Positions 1 to 8,533 of a stretch of 64,000 nt of DNA are shown in pieces. Below the pieces are notes generated by a model, which searched no databases, was not told the DNA's origin, and worked only from the letters and a program-made list of their open reading frames with translations. The translations under genes were made by a program, and so were the position numbers. This DNA is from Actinomadura sp. NBRC 104425 (GTDB lineage Bacteria; Actinomycetota; Actinomycetes; Streptosporangiales; Streptosporangiaceae). Location of the stretch: assembly GCF_030269545.1 (NCBI RefSeq), contig NZ_BSTN01000005.1, positions 186,001-250,000 of the forward strand, read 5' to 3'. How positions within the stretch are numbered: position 1 is the first letter of the stretch; every line of letters starts with the position of its first letter.

Positions 1-2
1 CG

Positions 3-239
3 GGCGAGCTGACCGTGCGCGACCAGGGGCCGGGCATCGCCGCCGAGGACCTGCCGCACGTGTTCGACCGGTTCTGGCGTTCGCCGTCGGCGCGCAGCCT
101 TCCCGGGTCGGGGCTGGGCCTGTCGATCGTAGCGCGGGTGGTGCACGAAAGCGGCGGCCAGGTCGGCCTGGAGCCGGCCGACGGGGGCGGCACGCTGGCA
201 CGCGTCCGCCTGCCCGGCTCCCCGTCCCGCCCCGACTGA
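3..239 (+). CDS. Sensor histidine kinase, C-terminal ATPase end (partial)
   Basis: This is the last 78 residues of a two-component sensor kinase whose 5' part lies left of the window. The visible part is the end of the HATPase domain. A DQGPGI motif (G1 box) is followed by an FDRFWR segment and GSGLGLSIV (G2 box), which bind the ATP that phosphorylates the kinase's own histidine. The F-x-R-F-W/Y-R form is common in OmpR-partnered kinases, so an OmpR-type response regulator probably sits just upstream outside the window; that is inference. The frame is open from base 3 and stops at 237-239. A strong hairpin terminator follows directly, so this gene ends its operon. Confidence 0.9.
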   Translation, partial: GELTVRDQGPGIAAEDLPHVFDRFWRSPSARSLPGSGLGLSIVARVVHESGGQVGLEPADGGGTLARVRLPGSPSRPD

Positions 240-248
240 CCCCAACGG

Positions 249-288
249 AAAGCCCCGCGCGCCCGGCGTTTCAGGGCGGGCGGGGCTT
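249..288 (+). terminator. Rho-independent-type terminator after the kinase
   Basis: A 16-base arm AAAGCCCCGCGCGCCC pairs with GGGCGGGCGGGGCTTT with one mismatch and a 9-10-base loop. The right arm ends in TTTCTC. It lies between the kinase stop and the glycosyltransferase start and should separate the two transcripts. Confidence 0.75.
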
Positions 289-350
289 TCTCATCCGGGG
301 TTAAGGAAGGACTCAGGGCCTTCCCACACCGGCCGGTCAACGTAGGTCCC

Positions 351-1766
351 ATGAGTCACATGGTCACCGATCGGGCCGAACCCGCCGGGCCGTCGTCGTC
401 CCCGCCCGGACCGGGCGGGCGGGGACGCCTGGTGGAGATCGCCGTGCCCGTCTACAACGAAGAGCATGTGCTGGCGCACAGCGTGCGGCGGCTGCACACC
501 TATCTCGAGCAGACCTTCCCCTACCGGTTCCGCATCACCATCGCCGACAACGCCAGCACCGATGGCACCTGGCGCGTCGCGCGGGACCTGGAGGCCGAGC
601 TGCCGGCGGTGCGCGCGGTGCGGCTGGAGCAGAAGGGCCGCGGCCGCGCACTGCGGCACGTGTGGGGCACCAGTGACGCCGACGTCGTCGCCTATATGGA
701 CGTGGACCTGTCCACCGACCTGGACGCCTTCCTGCCGCTGGTGGCGCCGCTGATCTCCGGGCACAGCGACCTGGCGATCGGGTCGCGGCTGACCCGGGGG
801 TCGGCGGTGGTGCGCGGCCCCAAACGGGAGGTGATCTCCCGCTGCTACAACCTGCTGCTGCGCACGACGCTGGCGGCGCGGTTCACCGATGCGCAGTGCG
901 GTTTCAAGGCCGCCCGCACGCAGATCGTGCAGGCGCTGCTGCCGTCGGTGGAGGACGAGCAGTGGTTCTTCGACACCGAACTGCTGCTGCTGGCCGAACG
1001 CAACGGGCTGCGCATCCACGAGGTGCCGGTGGACTGGGTGGACGACCCCGACAGCCGCGTGGACGTGCTGCGCACCGCGCTGGACGACCTCAAGGGCATG
1101 GCGCGCGTGGGACGCCGCATGATGACCGGCGCGTTCCGCGCACCGGTGGGCGGCCGGCCCGCCCCGCAGCTGCCGGCCGGGATGGCCCACCAGCTCCCCT
1201 CGTTCGCGATCATCGGGGTGTTCAGCACGCTCGCGCAGCTGGTGCTGTTCGTGCTGCTGCGCACGGTGATGGGGCCGCTGTGGGCCAACGCGCTGTCCCT
1301 GGTGGTCACCACGATCGGCAACACCGCCGCCAACCGCCGCTTCACCTTCGGGGTGACCGGGCCGCAGCGGGCGCTGCGCCACCAGCTGGAGGGTGGGCTG
1401 GCGTTCCTGCTGGGATTGGCACTGAGCACCGGCGGCCTGGCGCTGCTGCACGCGCTGGCGCCCGGCGCGTCGCGGATCGTGGAGGTGGTGGCGTTGGTGT
1501 GCGCCAACGGCGTGGCGACACTGGTGCGGTTCCTGCTGATGCGCGCCTGGATCTTCCACCCGCGGCGCCTGGACCGCTCCACCGCCCCCGCCGCAGGCCC
1601 CGCCGCAGGCCCCGTCGCCGGCCCTGTCGCCGGCCCTGTCGCCGGGCCTGTCGCCGGCCCTGTCGCCGGGCCGGCGCCCCAGCCCGTCGCCGGGCATGCC
1701 GCGGCCCCGGCCGTGTTCGCGCATGATCCGTCCCAGACCCGTCCCGACACGGAAGAGACCCGATGA
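351..1766 (+). CDS. Family 2 glycosyltransferase fused to a GtrA-like membrane domain
   Basis: 471 residues. Residues about 25-255 form a GT-A domain of the dolichyl-phosphate mannosyltransferase type (VPVYNEE near the start, DNASTDGT near 66, a D-x-D pair at 117-119 for metal and nucleotide sugar). Residues about 278-400 form a GtrA-like domain with four predicted membrane helices, as in proteins that move polyprenyl-phosphate sugars across the membrane. Known relatives transfer a sugar from a nucleotide donor to polyprenyl phosphate. The two GT39 proteins encoded next are the likely users of the lipid-linked sugar. The tail is a PVAG repeat (about 413-440), probably disordered. The stop overlaps the next start (ATGA), so translation is coupled. 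Sugar identity cannot be read from sequence. Confidence 0.88.
   Translation: MSHMVTDRAEPAGPSSSPPGPGGRGRLVEIAVPVYNEEHVLAHSVRRLHTYLEQTFPYRFRITIADNASTDGTWRVARDLEAELPAVRAVRLEQKGRGRALRHVWGTSDADVVAYMDVDLSTDLDAFLPLVAPLISGHSDLAIGSRLTRGSAVVRGPKREVISRCYNLLLRTTLAARFTDAQCGFKAARTQIVQALLPSVEDEQWFFDTELLLLAERNGLRIHEVPVDWVDDPDSRVDVLRTALDDLKGMARVGRRMMTGAFRAPVGGRPAPQLPAGMAHQLPSFAIIGVFSTLAQLVLFVLLRTVMGPLWANALSLVVTTIGNTAANRRFTFGVTGPQRALRHQLEGGLAFLLGLALSTGGLALLHALAPGASRIVEVVALVCANGVATLVRFLLMRAWIFHPRRLDRSTAPAAGPAAGPVAGPVAGPVAGPVAGPVAGPAPQPVAGHAAAPAVFAHDPSQTRPDTEETR
1587..1670 (+). repeat. Seven 12-bp in-frame repeats (PAAG/PVAG tail)
   Basis: Seven consecutive 12-bp units, two CCCGCCGCAGGC then variants of CCTGTCGCCGGC, encode PAAG/PVAG repeats at the C-terminus of the GT2-GtrA protein. 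A multiple of three keeps the frame, so copy number could vary between strains by slippage. Confidence 0.9.
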
Positions 1767-4168
1767 CCTCCCCCGCACACTCGACACAGACCTTTCCCGC
1801 AGCGCCGCACCCCAGGCACGCGGCCGGCGGCGGAGGCAGGCCGCGCGGCTCCGGCCGCCTGAGGCGGCTGGCCCTGGGCGGCCCGGACGACCCGCGCTGG
1901 TCGCGGCCGGCCCTGTGGGGCGTCCTGCTCGTGGCCTTCGCGCTGTACGCGTGGGGGCTGTCGGAGAACGGCTACGCCAACAACTACTACGCGGCGGCGG
2001 TCAAGAGCGCGACGCAGAGCTGGAAGGCGTTCTTTTATGGGTCGCTGGACGCCGGGTCGTTCATCACCGTGGACAAGCCGCCGATGGCGCTGTGGGCGAT
2101 GGCGCTGCCGGCGCGGGTGTTCGGATTCAGTTCCTGGAGCATCCTGCTGCCGCAGGCGGTGCTGGGCGTGGCGGCCGTCGCCGTCCTGCACGCCACGGTG
2201 CGACGCGCGTTCGGGCACGTGGCGGCGCTGGTGGCGGCCGGGGTGCTGACGCTCACGCCGATCACCGTCGCGATCAACCGCGATAACAACCCCGACACGC
2301 TGCTGGTGCTGTTCCTGGTGCTGGCCGCCTGGGCGTGCCAGCGCGCCGTCGAGTCGGGGCGGCTGCGGTGGCTGGCGCTGGCGGCGGTGTTCGTCGGCTG
2401 CGGCTTCAACACCAAGATGCTGCAGGCGTTCGTGGTGCTGCCCGCGCTGGCGCTGGCGTACCTGGTGGCGGGCCGGCCCGGGCTGCTGCGGCGGCTGTGG
2501 CACCTGCTGGCGGCCGGCGGCATGCTGGCGGTGGCCGCGGGGTGGTGGATGGCGATCGTGGACTCCATCCCCGCCGACAACCGCCCCTACATCGGCGGCA
2601 GCGAGGACAACAGCGTGTGGGACCTGGTCATCGGCTACAACGGCCTGGGCCGGGTGTTCGGTGAAGGCGGCGGTCCCGGCGGTGGCGGCGGTCCCGGCGG
2701 CGGCCCGGGCGGCGGCGGTTTCGGTGGCGCCGCGGGCGCGGGCCGCATGTTCAACCAGATCGTCGGGGGCCAGATCTCCTGGCTGCTGCCGCTGTCGGCG
2801 ATCGCGCTGGTGGCGGGGCTGGTGCTGCTGCGCAGGCGGCCGCGCACCGACCTGCAGCGTGCGGCGCTGCTGCTGTGGGGCGGCTGGCTGGCGGTGCACT
2901 ACGTGGTGTTCAGCTTCGCCCAGGGCATCTTCCACCCGTACTACGTCACGGCGATGGGCCCGGCGATCGGCGCGCTGACCGGCGCGGGCGCGGTGCTGCT
3001 GTACGAGGCGTACCGGCGTTCGGCGGTGTGGGCGTTTGTGCTGCCCGCGGGCGTCGCGGTCACCGGCGTGTGGGCGTTCGTGCTGCTCAACCGCACCCCG
3101 CAGTGGAATCCGTGGCTGCGGTGGCTGGTGGCGGCGGTGACGGTGCTGGCCGTGGGCGCCCTGCTGGTCGCGCGGTTCGGCCGGCAGGCGGGGCGTCCGG
3201 TGACGGTCGCGGGGCTGGCGCTGGGTCTGGTGGCGGTGCTGGCGGGGCCGGGCGCGTACGCGGCGTCGGCGGCGTCGTCGCCGGTGAACGGCTCCAATCC
3301 GCTGGCGGGTCCCAGCTCGCAGAGGGGGCCTGGCGGGTTCGGCGGTCCCGGCGGCGGCCGGGGCTTCCCGGGCGGCCAGGGGTTCCGGTACCGGGCTGAT
3401 GGCGCACGGCAGGGTCTGCCGGGCGGCGCTGCCGGTGACGGTCGCGGCGGCACGCAGCAGCAGATGCCCATGCCGGGACAGGGCACGGGCGGCCAGGGCA
3501 CGGCCGGAACGTCCGGCGGCACGTCCTCGGGCCGCGCCTCCACGGGCCGCACCTCCACGGGCGGCACGACTGCAGGCCGCGCGCCCGCCGGCAACGCCCC
3601 CGCGGGCGGCACTTCCTCTGGCAACGCCCCCGCGGGCGTCCCGCCCGCCGCCGGCTACGGTTCGCAGGGCACGCCCGGCGGGATGTCCGCCGCACCCGGT
3701 GGGGCGCCCGGCGGTGGACGCGGCGGCGGCCCCGGCGGCATGGTCGACCAGAAGATGATCTCCTACCTGGTGAAGAACCAGGGGTCGGCCCAGTGGCTGC
3801 TGGCGGTGTCGAGCGCGCAGGAGGCGTCCTCGATCATCCTGCAGACCGGCCGTCCCGTCATCGCCATGGGCGGCTTCAGCGGCAGCGACCCGGCGATGAC
3901 CGTCGAGAAGCTGCAGAAGTACGTCAAGGAGGGCAAGCTCCGCTACATCCTGCTCGGCGGGCGCGGCTTCGGCGGCGGCCCCCGCGGCGGCAACAACGGC
4001 GGCCCCGGTAACTCCGGCAGCAGCACCGACGACATCACGACCTGGGTACAGCAGCACGGTAAGAAGGTCGACCCGAGCGAGTACGGCGGCTCGACCTCGA
4101 GTGGCGGCTCGTCCTCGGGCAGCACGACGACGTCCGCCGACACCAGCCAGCTGTACCGGTTGGGCTGA
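1763..4168 (+). CDS. GT39-type membrane glycosyltransferase (YkcA/B-like)
   Basis: 801 residues. The N-terminal half is a polytopic membrane protein of the ArnT/PMT (GT39) class, which takes sugar from a polyprenyl-phosphate donor and adds it to an acceptor outside the membrane. The conserved VDKPPMALW stretch near residue 103 belongs to the first extracytoplasmic loop of this family, which holds the catalytic acid. A Gly-rich insert (about residues 300-325) sits in a later loop. After about residue 510 a long Gly/Ser/Thr-rich linker leads to a C-terminal globular domain (about 660-801) of the kind found in YkcA/B-like putative mannosyltransferases. The start overlaps the upstream stop by four bases. 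The next gene, 10 bases on, is a paralogue. The acceptor is unknown. Confidence 0.85.
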   Translation: MTSPAHSTQTFPAAPHPRHAAGGGGRPRGSGRLRRLALGGPDDPRWSRPALWGVLLVAFALYAWGLSENGYANNYYAAAVKSATQSWKAFFYGSLDAGSFITVDKPPMALWAMALPARVFGFSSWSILLPQAVLGVAAVAVLHATVRRAFGHVAALVAAGVLTLTPITVAINRDNNPDTLLVLFLVLAAWACQRAVESGRLRWLALAAVFVGCGFNTKMLQAFVVLPALALAYLVAGRPGLLRRLWHLLAAGGMLAVAAGWWMAIVDSIPADNRPYIGGSEDNSVWDLVIGYNGLGRVFGEGGGPGGGGGPGGGPGGGGFGGAAGAGRMFNQIVGGQISWLLPLSAIALVAGLVLLRRRPRTDLQRAALLLWGGWLAVHYVVFSFAQGIFHPYYVTAMGPAIGALTGAGAVLLYEAYRRSAVWAFVLPAGVAVTGVWAFVLLNRTPQWNPWLRWLVAAVTVLAVGALLVARFGRQAGRPVTVAGLALGLVAVLAGPGAYAASAASSPVNGSNPLAGPSSQRGPGGFGGPGGGRGFPGGQGFRYRADGARQGLPGGAAGDGRGGTQQQMPMPGQGTGGQGTAGTSGGTSSGRASTGRTSTGGTTAGRAPAGNAPAGGTSSGNAPAGVPPAAGYGSQGTPGGMSAAPGGAPGGGRGGGPGGMVDQKMISYLVKNQGSAQWLLAVSSAQEASSIILQTGRPVIAMGGFSGSDPAMTVEKLQKYVKEGKLRYILLGGRGFGGGPRGGNNGGPGNSGSSTDDITTWVQQHGKKVDPSEYGGSTSSGGSSSGSTTTSADTSQLYRLG

Positions 4169-4178
4169 GGAGCATCCC

Positions 4179-6317
4179 ATGGCGAGTGTGCTGGAGGCCG
4201 TGACCGTCCCCCGGACGCGTGAACGGTCCTGGGGAGGCGACCCGGCATGGGCGCGTCCGGCGCTGCTGGTGCTGCTGGCGGCCACGGCCGTGCTGTACCT
4301 GTGGGATTTGGGCGCCTCGGGGTGGGCGAACTCCTTCTACTCGGCCGCCGTGCAAGCCGACGCGTCCAACTGGAAGGCGTTCTTCTTCGGATCCTCCGAC
4401 GCGGCCAACGCCATCACCGTGGACAAGACGCCCCTGGCATTGTGGCCGATGGTGTTGGCGGCGCGGGTGTTCGGGGTGAACTCCTGGAGCATCCTGGTGC
4501 CGCAGACGCTGATGGGCGTGGCGACCGTCGCCACCGTGTACGCGGCGGTGCGGCGTGCGCTCGCCGGTGCCGTCCCCGCGCACGTCGAGGCCGGCGCGGG
4601 GCTGCTGGCGGGTGCGGCGCTGGCGCTGACCCCGGTGGCCGCGCTGATGTTCCGGTTCAACAACCCCGACGCGCTGCTGGTGCTGCTTTTGACGGCGGCG
4701 GCGTACGCGCTGGTGCGGGCGCAGGAGCAGGCGAGCACCCGCTGGCTGGTGGTGTGCGGTGTCTGCGTCGGCCTGGGGTTTTTGGCCAAGATGATGCAGG
4801 CGTTCCTGGTCCTGCCCGCGTTCGGCCTGGTGTACCTGCTGGCCGCGCCGACGCCGCTGCGTCGCCGCATCTGGCAGCTGGCGCTGGCGGCGGCCGCGAT
4901 GGTGGCCTCCGCGGGGTGGTGGGTGGCGATCGTCGCCCTGGTCCCCGCGGGGGCCCGCCCCTACATCGGCGGGTCGCAGCACAACAGCGTGCTGGAGCTG
5001 GCCCTGGGCTACAACGGGCTGGGGCGGCTCAACGGCAACGAGGTCGGCGGGCTGGGCAACACCAACCAGGACGCCGGGTGGGGCCGCATGTTCGGCTACG
5101 CCAACGGCGGCCAGATCTCCTGGCTGCTGCCCGCCGCGCTCATCCTGCTGGTCGCGGGCCTGTGGGTGGTGCGGCGGGCGCCGCGCACCGGCCGGGTGCG
5201 GGCGTCGCTGGGGCTGTGGGGCGGGTGGCTGCTGGTCACCGGCCTGGTGTTCAGCCTGATGCAGGGCATCTTCCACGAGTACTACACCGTGGCGTTGGCT
5301 CCGGCGGTCGCCGCGCTGACCGGTCTGGGGGCGGGGCTGCTGTGGTCGCGCCGCCGGCACGCGGCGGCCACGGCGACGCTGGCGGCGGTGGTGGCGGCGA
5401 CGGCGGTGTGGTCGTACACGCTGCTGCACCGCACGCCGGATTGGCTTCCGTGGCTGGCGCCGGTGGTGCTGGTGGGCGGTCTGGTGGCCGCCGGGGTGCT
5501 GCTGGGCGCGGCGTATCTGCCGGGGCGTGTCGTCGCGGTGGCGGCGGCGGTGGCCGTGGCGGCGTCGCTGGCGGGTCCGGCCGCCTACGCGCGGGACACG
5601 GTCACCACTGCGCACACCGGGGCGATCGTGACGGCCGGGCCGTCGGCCGGGGCCGGGCCGGGGCGTTTCGGCCGCGGCGGTCGGCCGGGCGGCGGTCCGG
5701 GCGGGGGCATGCCCGGGGGCATGGCGGGTGGTGCGCGGCGCTTGCCGCAGGGCGGCCAGCCGGGCGCCATGCAGGGCTTTCCGCAAGGCGGCCGGCAGAA
5801 CAGCCGGCAGAGCAGCCGGCAGAACGGGTCGCAAAGCGGCCGGCAGGACGGTCAGGCCGGGACGCCCGGCGGGAGCTGGACTGGTCGTGCCCGCGGCGAC
5901 GGCGGCGGTCCGGGGCAGGGCCGCGGCGGCGGGCCGGGCGGCCTGCTGAATTCGCCGACGCCGAGCGCTGAGCTGGTGGCGCTGCTGAAGGCGAACGCCG
6001 GTTCCTACCGGTGGACGGCCGCGACCGTCGGGTCCAACAACGCCGCCGGGTACCAGCTGGCCACCCGCACGCCGGTGATGGCGGTCGGCGGGTTCAACGG
6101 CACCGACCCCGCCCCGACGCTGAAGCAGTTCCAGGCCTACGTGGCCCAAAAGAAGATCCACTACTTCATCGGCGACGGGATGGCCATGGGACGCGCGGGC
6201 ATGGGCGGTTCGACCAGCGGCAGCGACGCGGCCCAGCAGATCGCCCAGTGGGTGCAGGCCGACTTCACCGCCCGCACGGTCGGCGGCGTCACCGTCTACG
6301 ACCTGACGTCCCGGTGA
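4179..6317 (+). CDS. GT39-type membrane glycosyltransferase, second copy
   Basis: 712 residues, clearly paralogous to the gene before it: VDKTPLALW near residue 82, the same order of membrane helices, a PYIGGSxxNSVxxLxxGYNGLGR segment, and a similar C-terminal domain. A Gly/Gln/Arg-rich linker (about 488-587) replaces the Gly/Thr-rich one of the neighbour. The frame is open further upstream to 4101, but ATG 4179 has a GAGG site in front (TGAGGAGC) and follows the previous stop by 10 bases, so I chose it. With the GT2-GtrA gene it forms a three-gene operon. The two copies may act on different acceptors or form a heteromer; both ideas are inference. Confidence 0.85.
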   Translation: MASVLEAVTVPRTRERSWGGDPAWARPALLVLLAATAVLYLWDLGASGWANSFYSAAVQADASNWKAFFFGSSDAANAITVDKTPLALWPMVLAARVFGVNSWSILVPQTLMGVATVATVYAAVRRALAGAVPAHVEAGAGLLAGAALALTPVAALMFRFNNPDALLVLLLTAAAYALVRAQEQASTRWLVVCGVCVGLGFLAKMMQAFLVLPAFGLVYLLAAPTPLRRRIWQLALAAAAMVASAGWWVAIVALVPAGARPYIGGSQHNSVLELALGYNGLGRLNGNEVGGLGNTNQDAGWGRMFGYANGGQISWLLPAALILLVAGLWVVRRAPRTGRVRASLGLWGGWLLVTGLVFSLMQGIFHEYYTVALAPAVAALTGLGAGLLWSRRRHAAATATLAAVVAATAVWSYTLLHRTPDWLPWLAPVVLVGGLVAAGVLLGAAYLPGRVVAVAAAVAVAASLAGPAAYARDTVTTAHTGAIVTAGPSAGAGPGRFGRGGRPGGGPGGGMPGGMAGGARRLPQGGQPGAMQGFPQGGRQNSRQSSRQNGSQSGRQDGQAGTPGGSWTGRARGDGGGPGQGRGGGPGGLLNSPTPSAELVALLKANAGSYRWTAATVGSNNAAGYQLATRTPVMAVGGFNGTDPAPTLKQFQAYVAQKKIHYFIGDGMAMGRAGMGGSTSGSDAAQQIAQWVQADFTARTVGGVTVYDLTSR

Positions 6318-6343
6318 TGCGCGCCCTCCGGGACGGCCGTTAA

Positions 6344-6388
6344 CGTCGGTGGGGACGGTGCCGGTGACCGGCACCGTCCCCACCGACG
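6344..6388. repeat. Perfect 22-bp inverted repeat with one-base centre
   Basis: Two 22-base arms, the left beginning CGTCGGTGGGGACGGTGCC, are exact reverse complements around a single central G. There is no T run on either side. It lies 27 bases after the GT39 stop and 36 bases before the pterin dehydratase start. It can act as a transcript-end hairpin or cruciform. See the separate finding. Confidence 0.95.
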
Positions 6389-6424
6389 CGTCTGGGCGCG
6401 TCCTGCGACAGGGGGAGGCAAGCG

Positions 6425-6724
6425 ATGGCCGACAGGCTCGACGATTCCGCCGTGACCGCCCGCCTGAAAGACCTGCCGCACTGGGCGCGCGACGGCGACC
6501 GGATCCGCCGGAGTGTCACGGCGCCGTCGTTCATGGCGGGGATCGACCTGGTGGGCGAGGTGGCGCGGTCGGCCGAGGAGGCCGACCACCATCCCGACAT
6601 CGACATCCGCTGGCGGACGGTGACGTTCACGCTGACCACGCACAGCGCGGGCGGGTTGACCGAGCGGGACTTCGCGCTGGCGGCGCGGATCGACCAGGCC
6701 GCGGCCCGGCACGGCGCCCGGTAG
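6425..6724 (+). CDS. 4a-hydroxytetrahydrobiopterin dehydratase (PCD/DCoH family)
   Basis: 99 residues, the normal length for pterin-4a-carbinolamine dehydratase. The family signature [11 protein letters not shown] with its adjacent histidines and the following [12 protein letters not shown] segment are present; the histidine pair dehydrates 4a-hydroxytetrahydropterin. The reaction recycles the pterin cofactor of aromatic amino acid hydroxylases, but no hydroxylase gene is nearby, and bacterial members without a hydroxylase are thought to serve in other pterin or molybdopterin roles. The ribosome site GGGGGAGG lies 8 bases before the ATG. Nine bases separate it from the next gene, so the two are probably co-transcribed. 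Confidence 0.9.
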   Translation: MADRLDDSAVTARLKDLPHWARDGDRIRRSVTAPSFMAGIDLVGEVARSAEEADHHPDIDIRWRTVTFTLTTHSAGGLTERDFALAARIDQAAARHGAR

Positions 6725-6733
6725 GCGCCCCCG

Positions 6734-7219
6734 GTGGCGGTGCAGGTGGCGGTGCAGGTGGCGGTGTGCGGGCCGCGTGAGTGCTCGCGCACCGAGTGGG
6801 AGCTGGCCCGCGAGGTGGGGCGGTTGCTGGCCGAGCGGGGCGCGGTGGTGGTGTGCGGCGGCTACGGCGGCGTGATGGCGGCCGTGGCCGCCGGCGCGTA
6901 CCGGGCGGGCGGCGTGGTCGTGGGGGTGCTGTCGGCCGACGACCGGGCGGGGGCCTGCGCGGATCTGACGGTGGTGCTGCCGACGGGGCTCGGCGAGGCC
7001 CGCAACAACGTGATCGTCAACGCGGCGGACGCGGTGATCGTGGTGGGCGGGTCGTGGGGGACGCTGTCGGAGGTGGCGCTGGCGGTGCGGCGCGGCGGGG
7101 TGCCGGTGGTGCAGCTGGGCGGCTGGCAGGTCCTGGACGGGCAGGGCCGTCCGCTGGAGGCCGTGCGGCGGGCGGCGACCGCCGCCGAGGCCTTGGACTT
7201 GACCGGTCTGTGGCCGTGA
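6734..7219 (+). CDS. TIGR00725-type SLOG/LOG-like protein
   Basis: 161 residues with a Rossmann-like SLOG fold: GGYGGVM (about residues 37-43) and GGSWGTLSE (about 99-107) are the two glycine-rich nucleotide-binding signatures. Related LOG proteins hydrolyse cytokinin monophosphates or similar nucleotides, but the TIGR00725 branch has no established substrate. The start is GTG at 6734. The first residues contain a short duplication (VAVQ VAVQ) from a repeated GGTGGCGGTGCA, so a start a few codons later is possible. It converges with the next gene 20 bases away. Confidence 0.8.
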   Translation: MAVQVAVQVAVCGPRECSRTEWELAREVGRLLAERGAVVVCGGYGGVMAAVAAGAYRAGGVVVGVLSADDRAGACADLTVVLPTGLGEARNNVIVNAADAVIVVGGSWGTLSEVALAVRRGGVPVVQLGGWQVLDGQGRPLEAVRRAATAAEALDLTGLWP

Positions 7220-7238
7220 CCTTTCGGCCACGCCGGCG

Positions 7239-8078
7239 TCACGCCCTTCGGTCGCCCGGCTCCTCGGCGTCCTTCTTTCTCTGCTCGTCCTTCTTCCGCC
7301 CGGCGCCGGTGTCGCCGGGGGCGGCGGCGCCGCGGGGGGCGCGGTCCTGTTTCCTGCGCCGATCGACCTCGTGCACGGCGACGCCGACGGCGATCAGGAT
7401 CGGCGTCCAGTATTTGGCCGTGGCGAGGATCGCCTGGAGCCAGCCGGGCGGGGTGATGTCGGGCAGGTCGACGTCGGGCCAGGGGATCTCGGGCAGCGGC
7501 AGGTCCGGCGGGTCGATGTCGGGCAGATCGACATCAGGGCGCGGCAGGTAGGACACCAGCAGCCGCACCACTGCGCTGATCAGCGCGCTGACGCCCAGGA
7601 TGCCGAACACCACCTTGCCGGTGGCCGCCACGACGTGCCGCGAGGCGTACAGGGCGGGGTGCTTGCGGGCCAGGCGTTCGCGGCGTGCGGCGCGGGTGCC
7701 TTCCGGTGCCGTGAACGGGTGGATCTGCCGCCCGGCGTCGCCGCCGTCGTTTTCTTCGCCGTCTTCGGTGTCTTCTTCCGTGTCGTCCTCTTTTGTGTCG
7801 TCTCCCTTCATGTCGGGGGTGTCGCGGCCGGGGCGGGGCGGGGCCAGGACGCAGCGGGCGGCCTGGCCGTCGAGCAGACCGAGGGGGTCGAAGGTGACCA
7901 GCACGCACATGTCGCCGTAGGGCAGCTTGGCCTGGTGCAGGGCCCGGGTCTCGGCCTGCTGGATGCCGTCCACGTACAGGCGGACGACGCGCATCCACCC
8001 GACGCGTGCGGTCTCGACCTGCAGGTGATGCCCGTCGTGGTCGAGCCGCCAGCGGCCGTCGGCGGCCGCGCCGGTCAT
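7239..8078 (-). CDS. Hypothetical membrane protein with a Pro/Asp linker
   Basis: 279 residues, function not recognised. The N-terminal part (about 1-90) looks globular. A highly acidic stretch rich in D, E and K follows (about 95-125). One hydrophobic helix (about 155-175) is followed by a proline/aspartate repeat of the type PDxDLPDxDPPDLPLPE (about 180-210), then a second helix and a basic, Lys/Arg-rich tail. The Pro-rich spacer between two helices suggests a rigid extracellular or periplasm-side loop. ATG 8078 is preferred over the upstream start at 8132 because GGGGAG lies 6 bases before it. Confidence 0.6.
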   Translation of the reverse strand: MTGAAADGRWRLDHDGHHLQVETARVGWMRVVRLYVDGIQQAETRALHQAKLPYGDMCVLVTFDPLGLLDGQAARCVLAPPRPGRDTPDMKGDDTKEDDTEEDTEDGEENDGGDAGRQIHPFTAPEGTRAARRERLARKHPALYASRHVVAATGKVVFGILGVSALISAVVRLLVSYLPRPDVDLPDIDPPDLPLPEIPWPDVDLPDITPPGWLQAILATAKYWTPILIAVGVAVHEVDRRRKQDRAPRGAAAPGDTGAGRKKDEQRKKDAEEPGDRRA

Positions 8079-8533
8079 GACGCTCCCCTTGGTCGTGGAC
8101 ACTGATCCTCCCGCATCGGCTGGGTTCAGCATGCCAGGTGCGGGAGGAGTACGGCATCGGCCGATGGGTCCGACCGCCGTCGACCAAAGTCGATGAACGT
8201 CATGAGCCGATGGGCATCATGCCTGGGCGTCATGCCGGCGCGGGCGGCGGCCGGGCACAGCGATCTCACCGGGACCCGGCCGGGCATGCCGGTTTTGGAA
8301 AGACGGCGCCACGGCCGGCGGGGCGAGGCTGTGGGCGGCACGGATACGGCCGGTTCCACCAAGGTCGATCGAGTGTCATGCCGGTGGGGGCGGCGACGCG
8401 CCAGGCGAACGGAGGGCTGTGGGCGGCCGCGACGCGAAGTGCAGGGATGCGGCCGGTTCGCCGACGCCGCACGCACCGGGGAAGGGTGCCCTTCGCCGGA
8501 GCGGGCGGCGCCCGTGGGCGGTGGCGTGGACGG
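8079..8533. other. Intergenic stretch without a recognisable gene
   Basis: 455 bases between two minus-strand genes. Short frames exist on both strands but none resembles a known protein or has a convincing ribosome site. Two loosely similar segments contain TCGACCAAAGTCGATGAACG (8178-8197) and CCACCAAGGTCGATCGAGTG (8356-8375), each followed by TCATG, which may be remnants of a small duplication. I see no terminator or promoter that I can defend. Confidence 0.4.

Noticed and set aside
845..4285. Minus-strand open frame of 1146 codons across the glycosyltransferase genes
   Set aside because: Composition is Arg/Ala/His-rich shadow of the plus-strand genes, which have clear domains in order; long antisense frames are expected at this GC content.
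4035..6383. Minus-strand open frame of 782 codons
   Set aside because: Antisense to a clear GT39 gene; His/Gln/Arg-rich with no domain or ribosome site.
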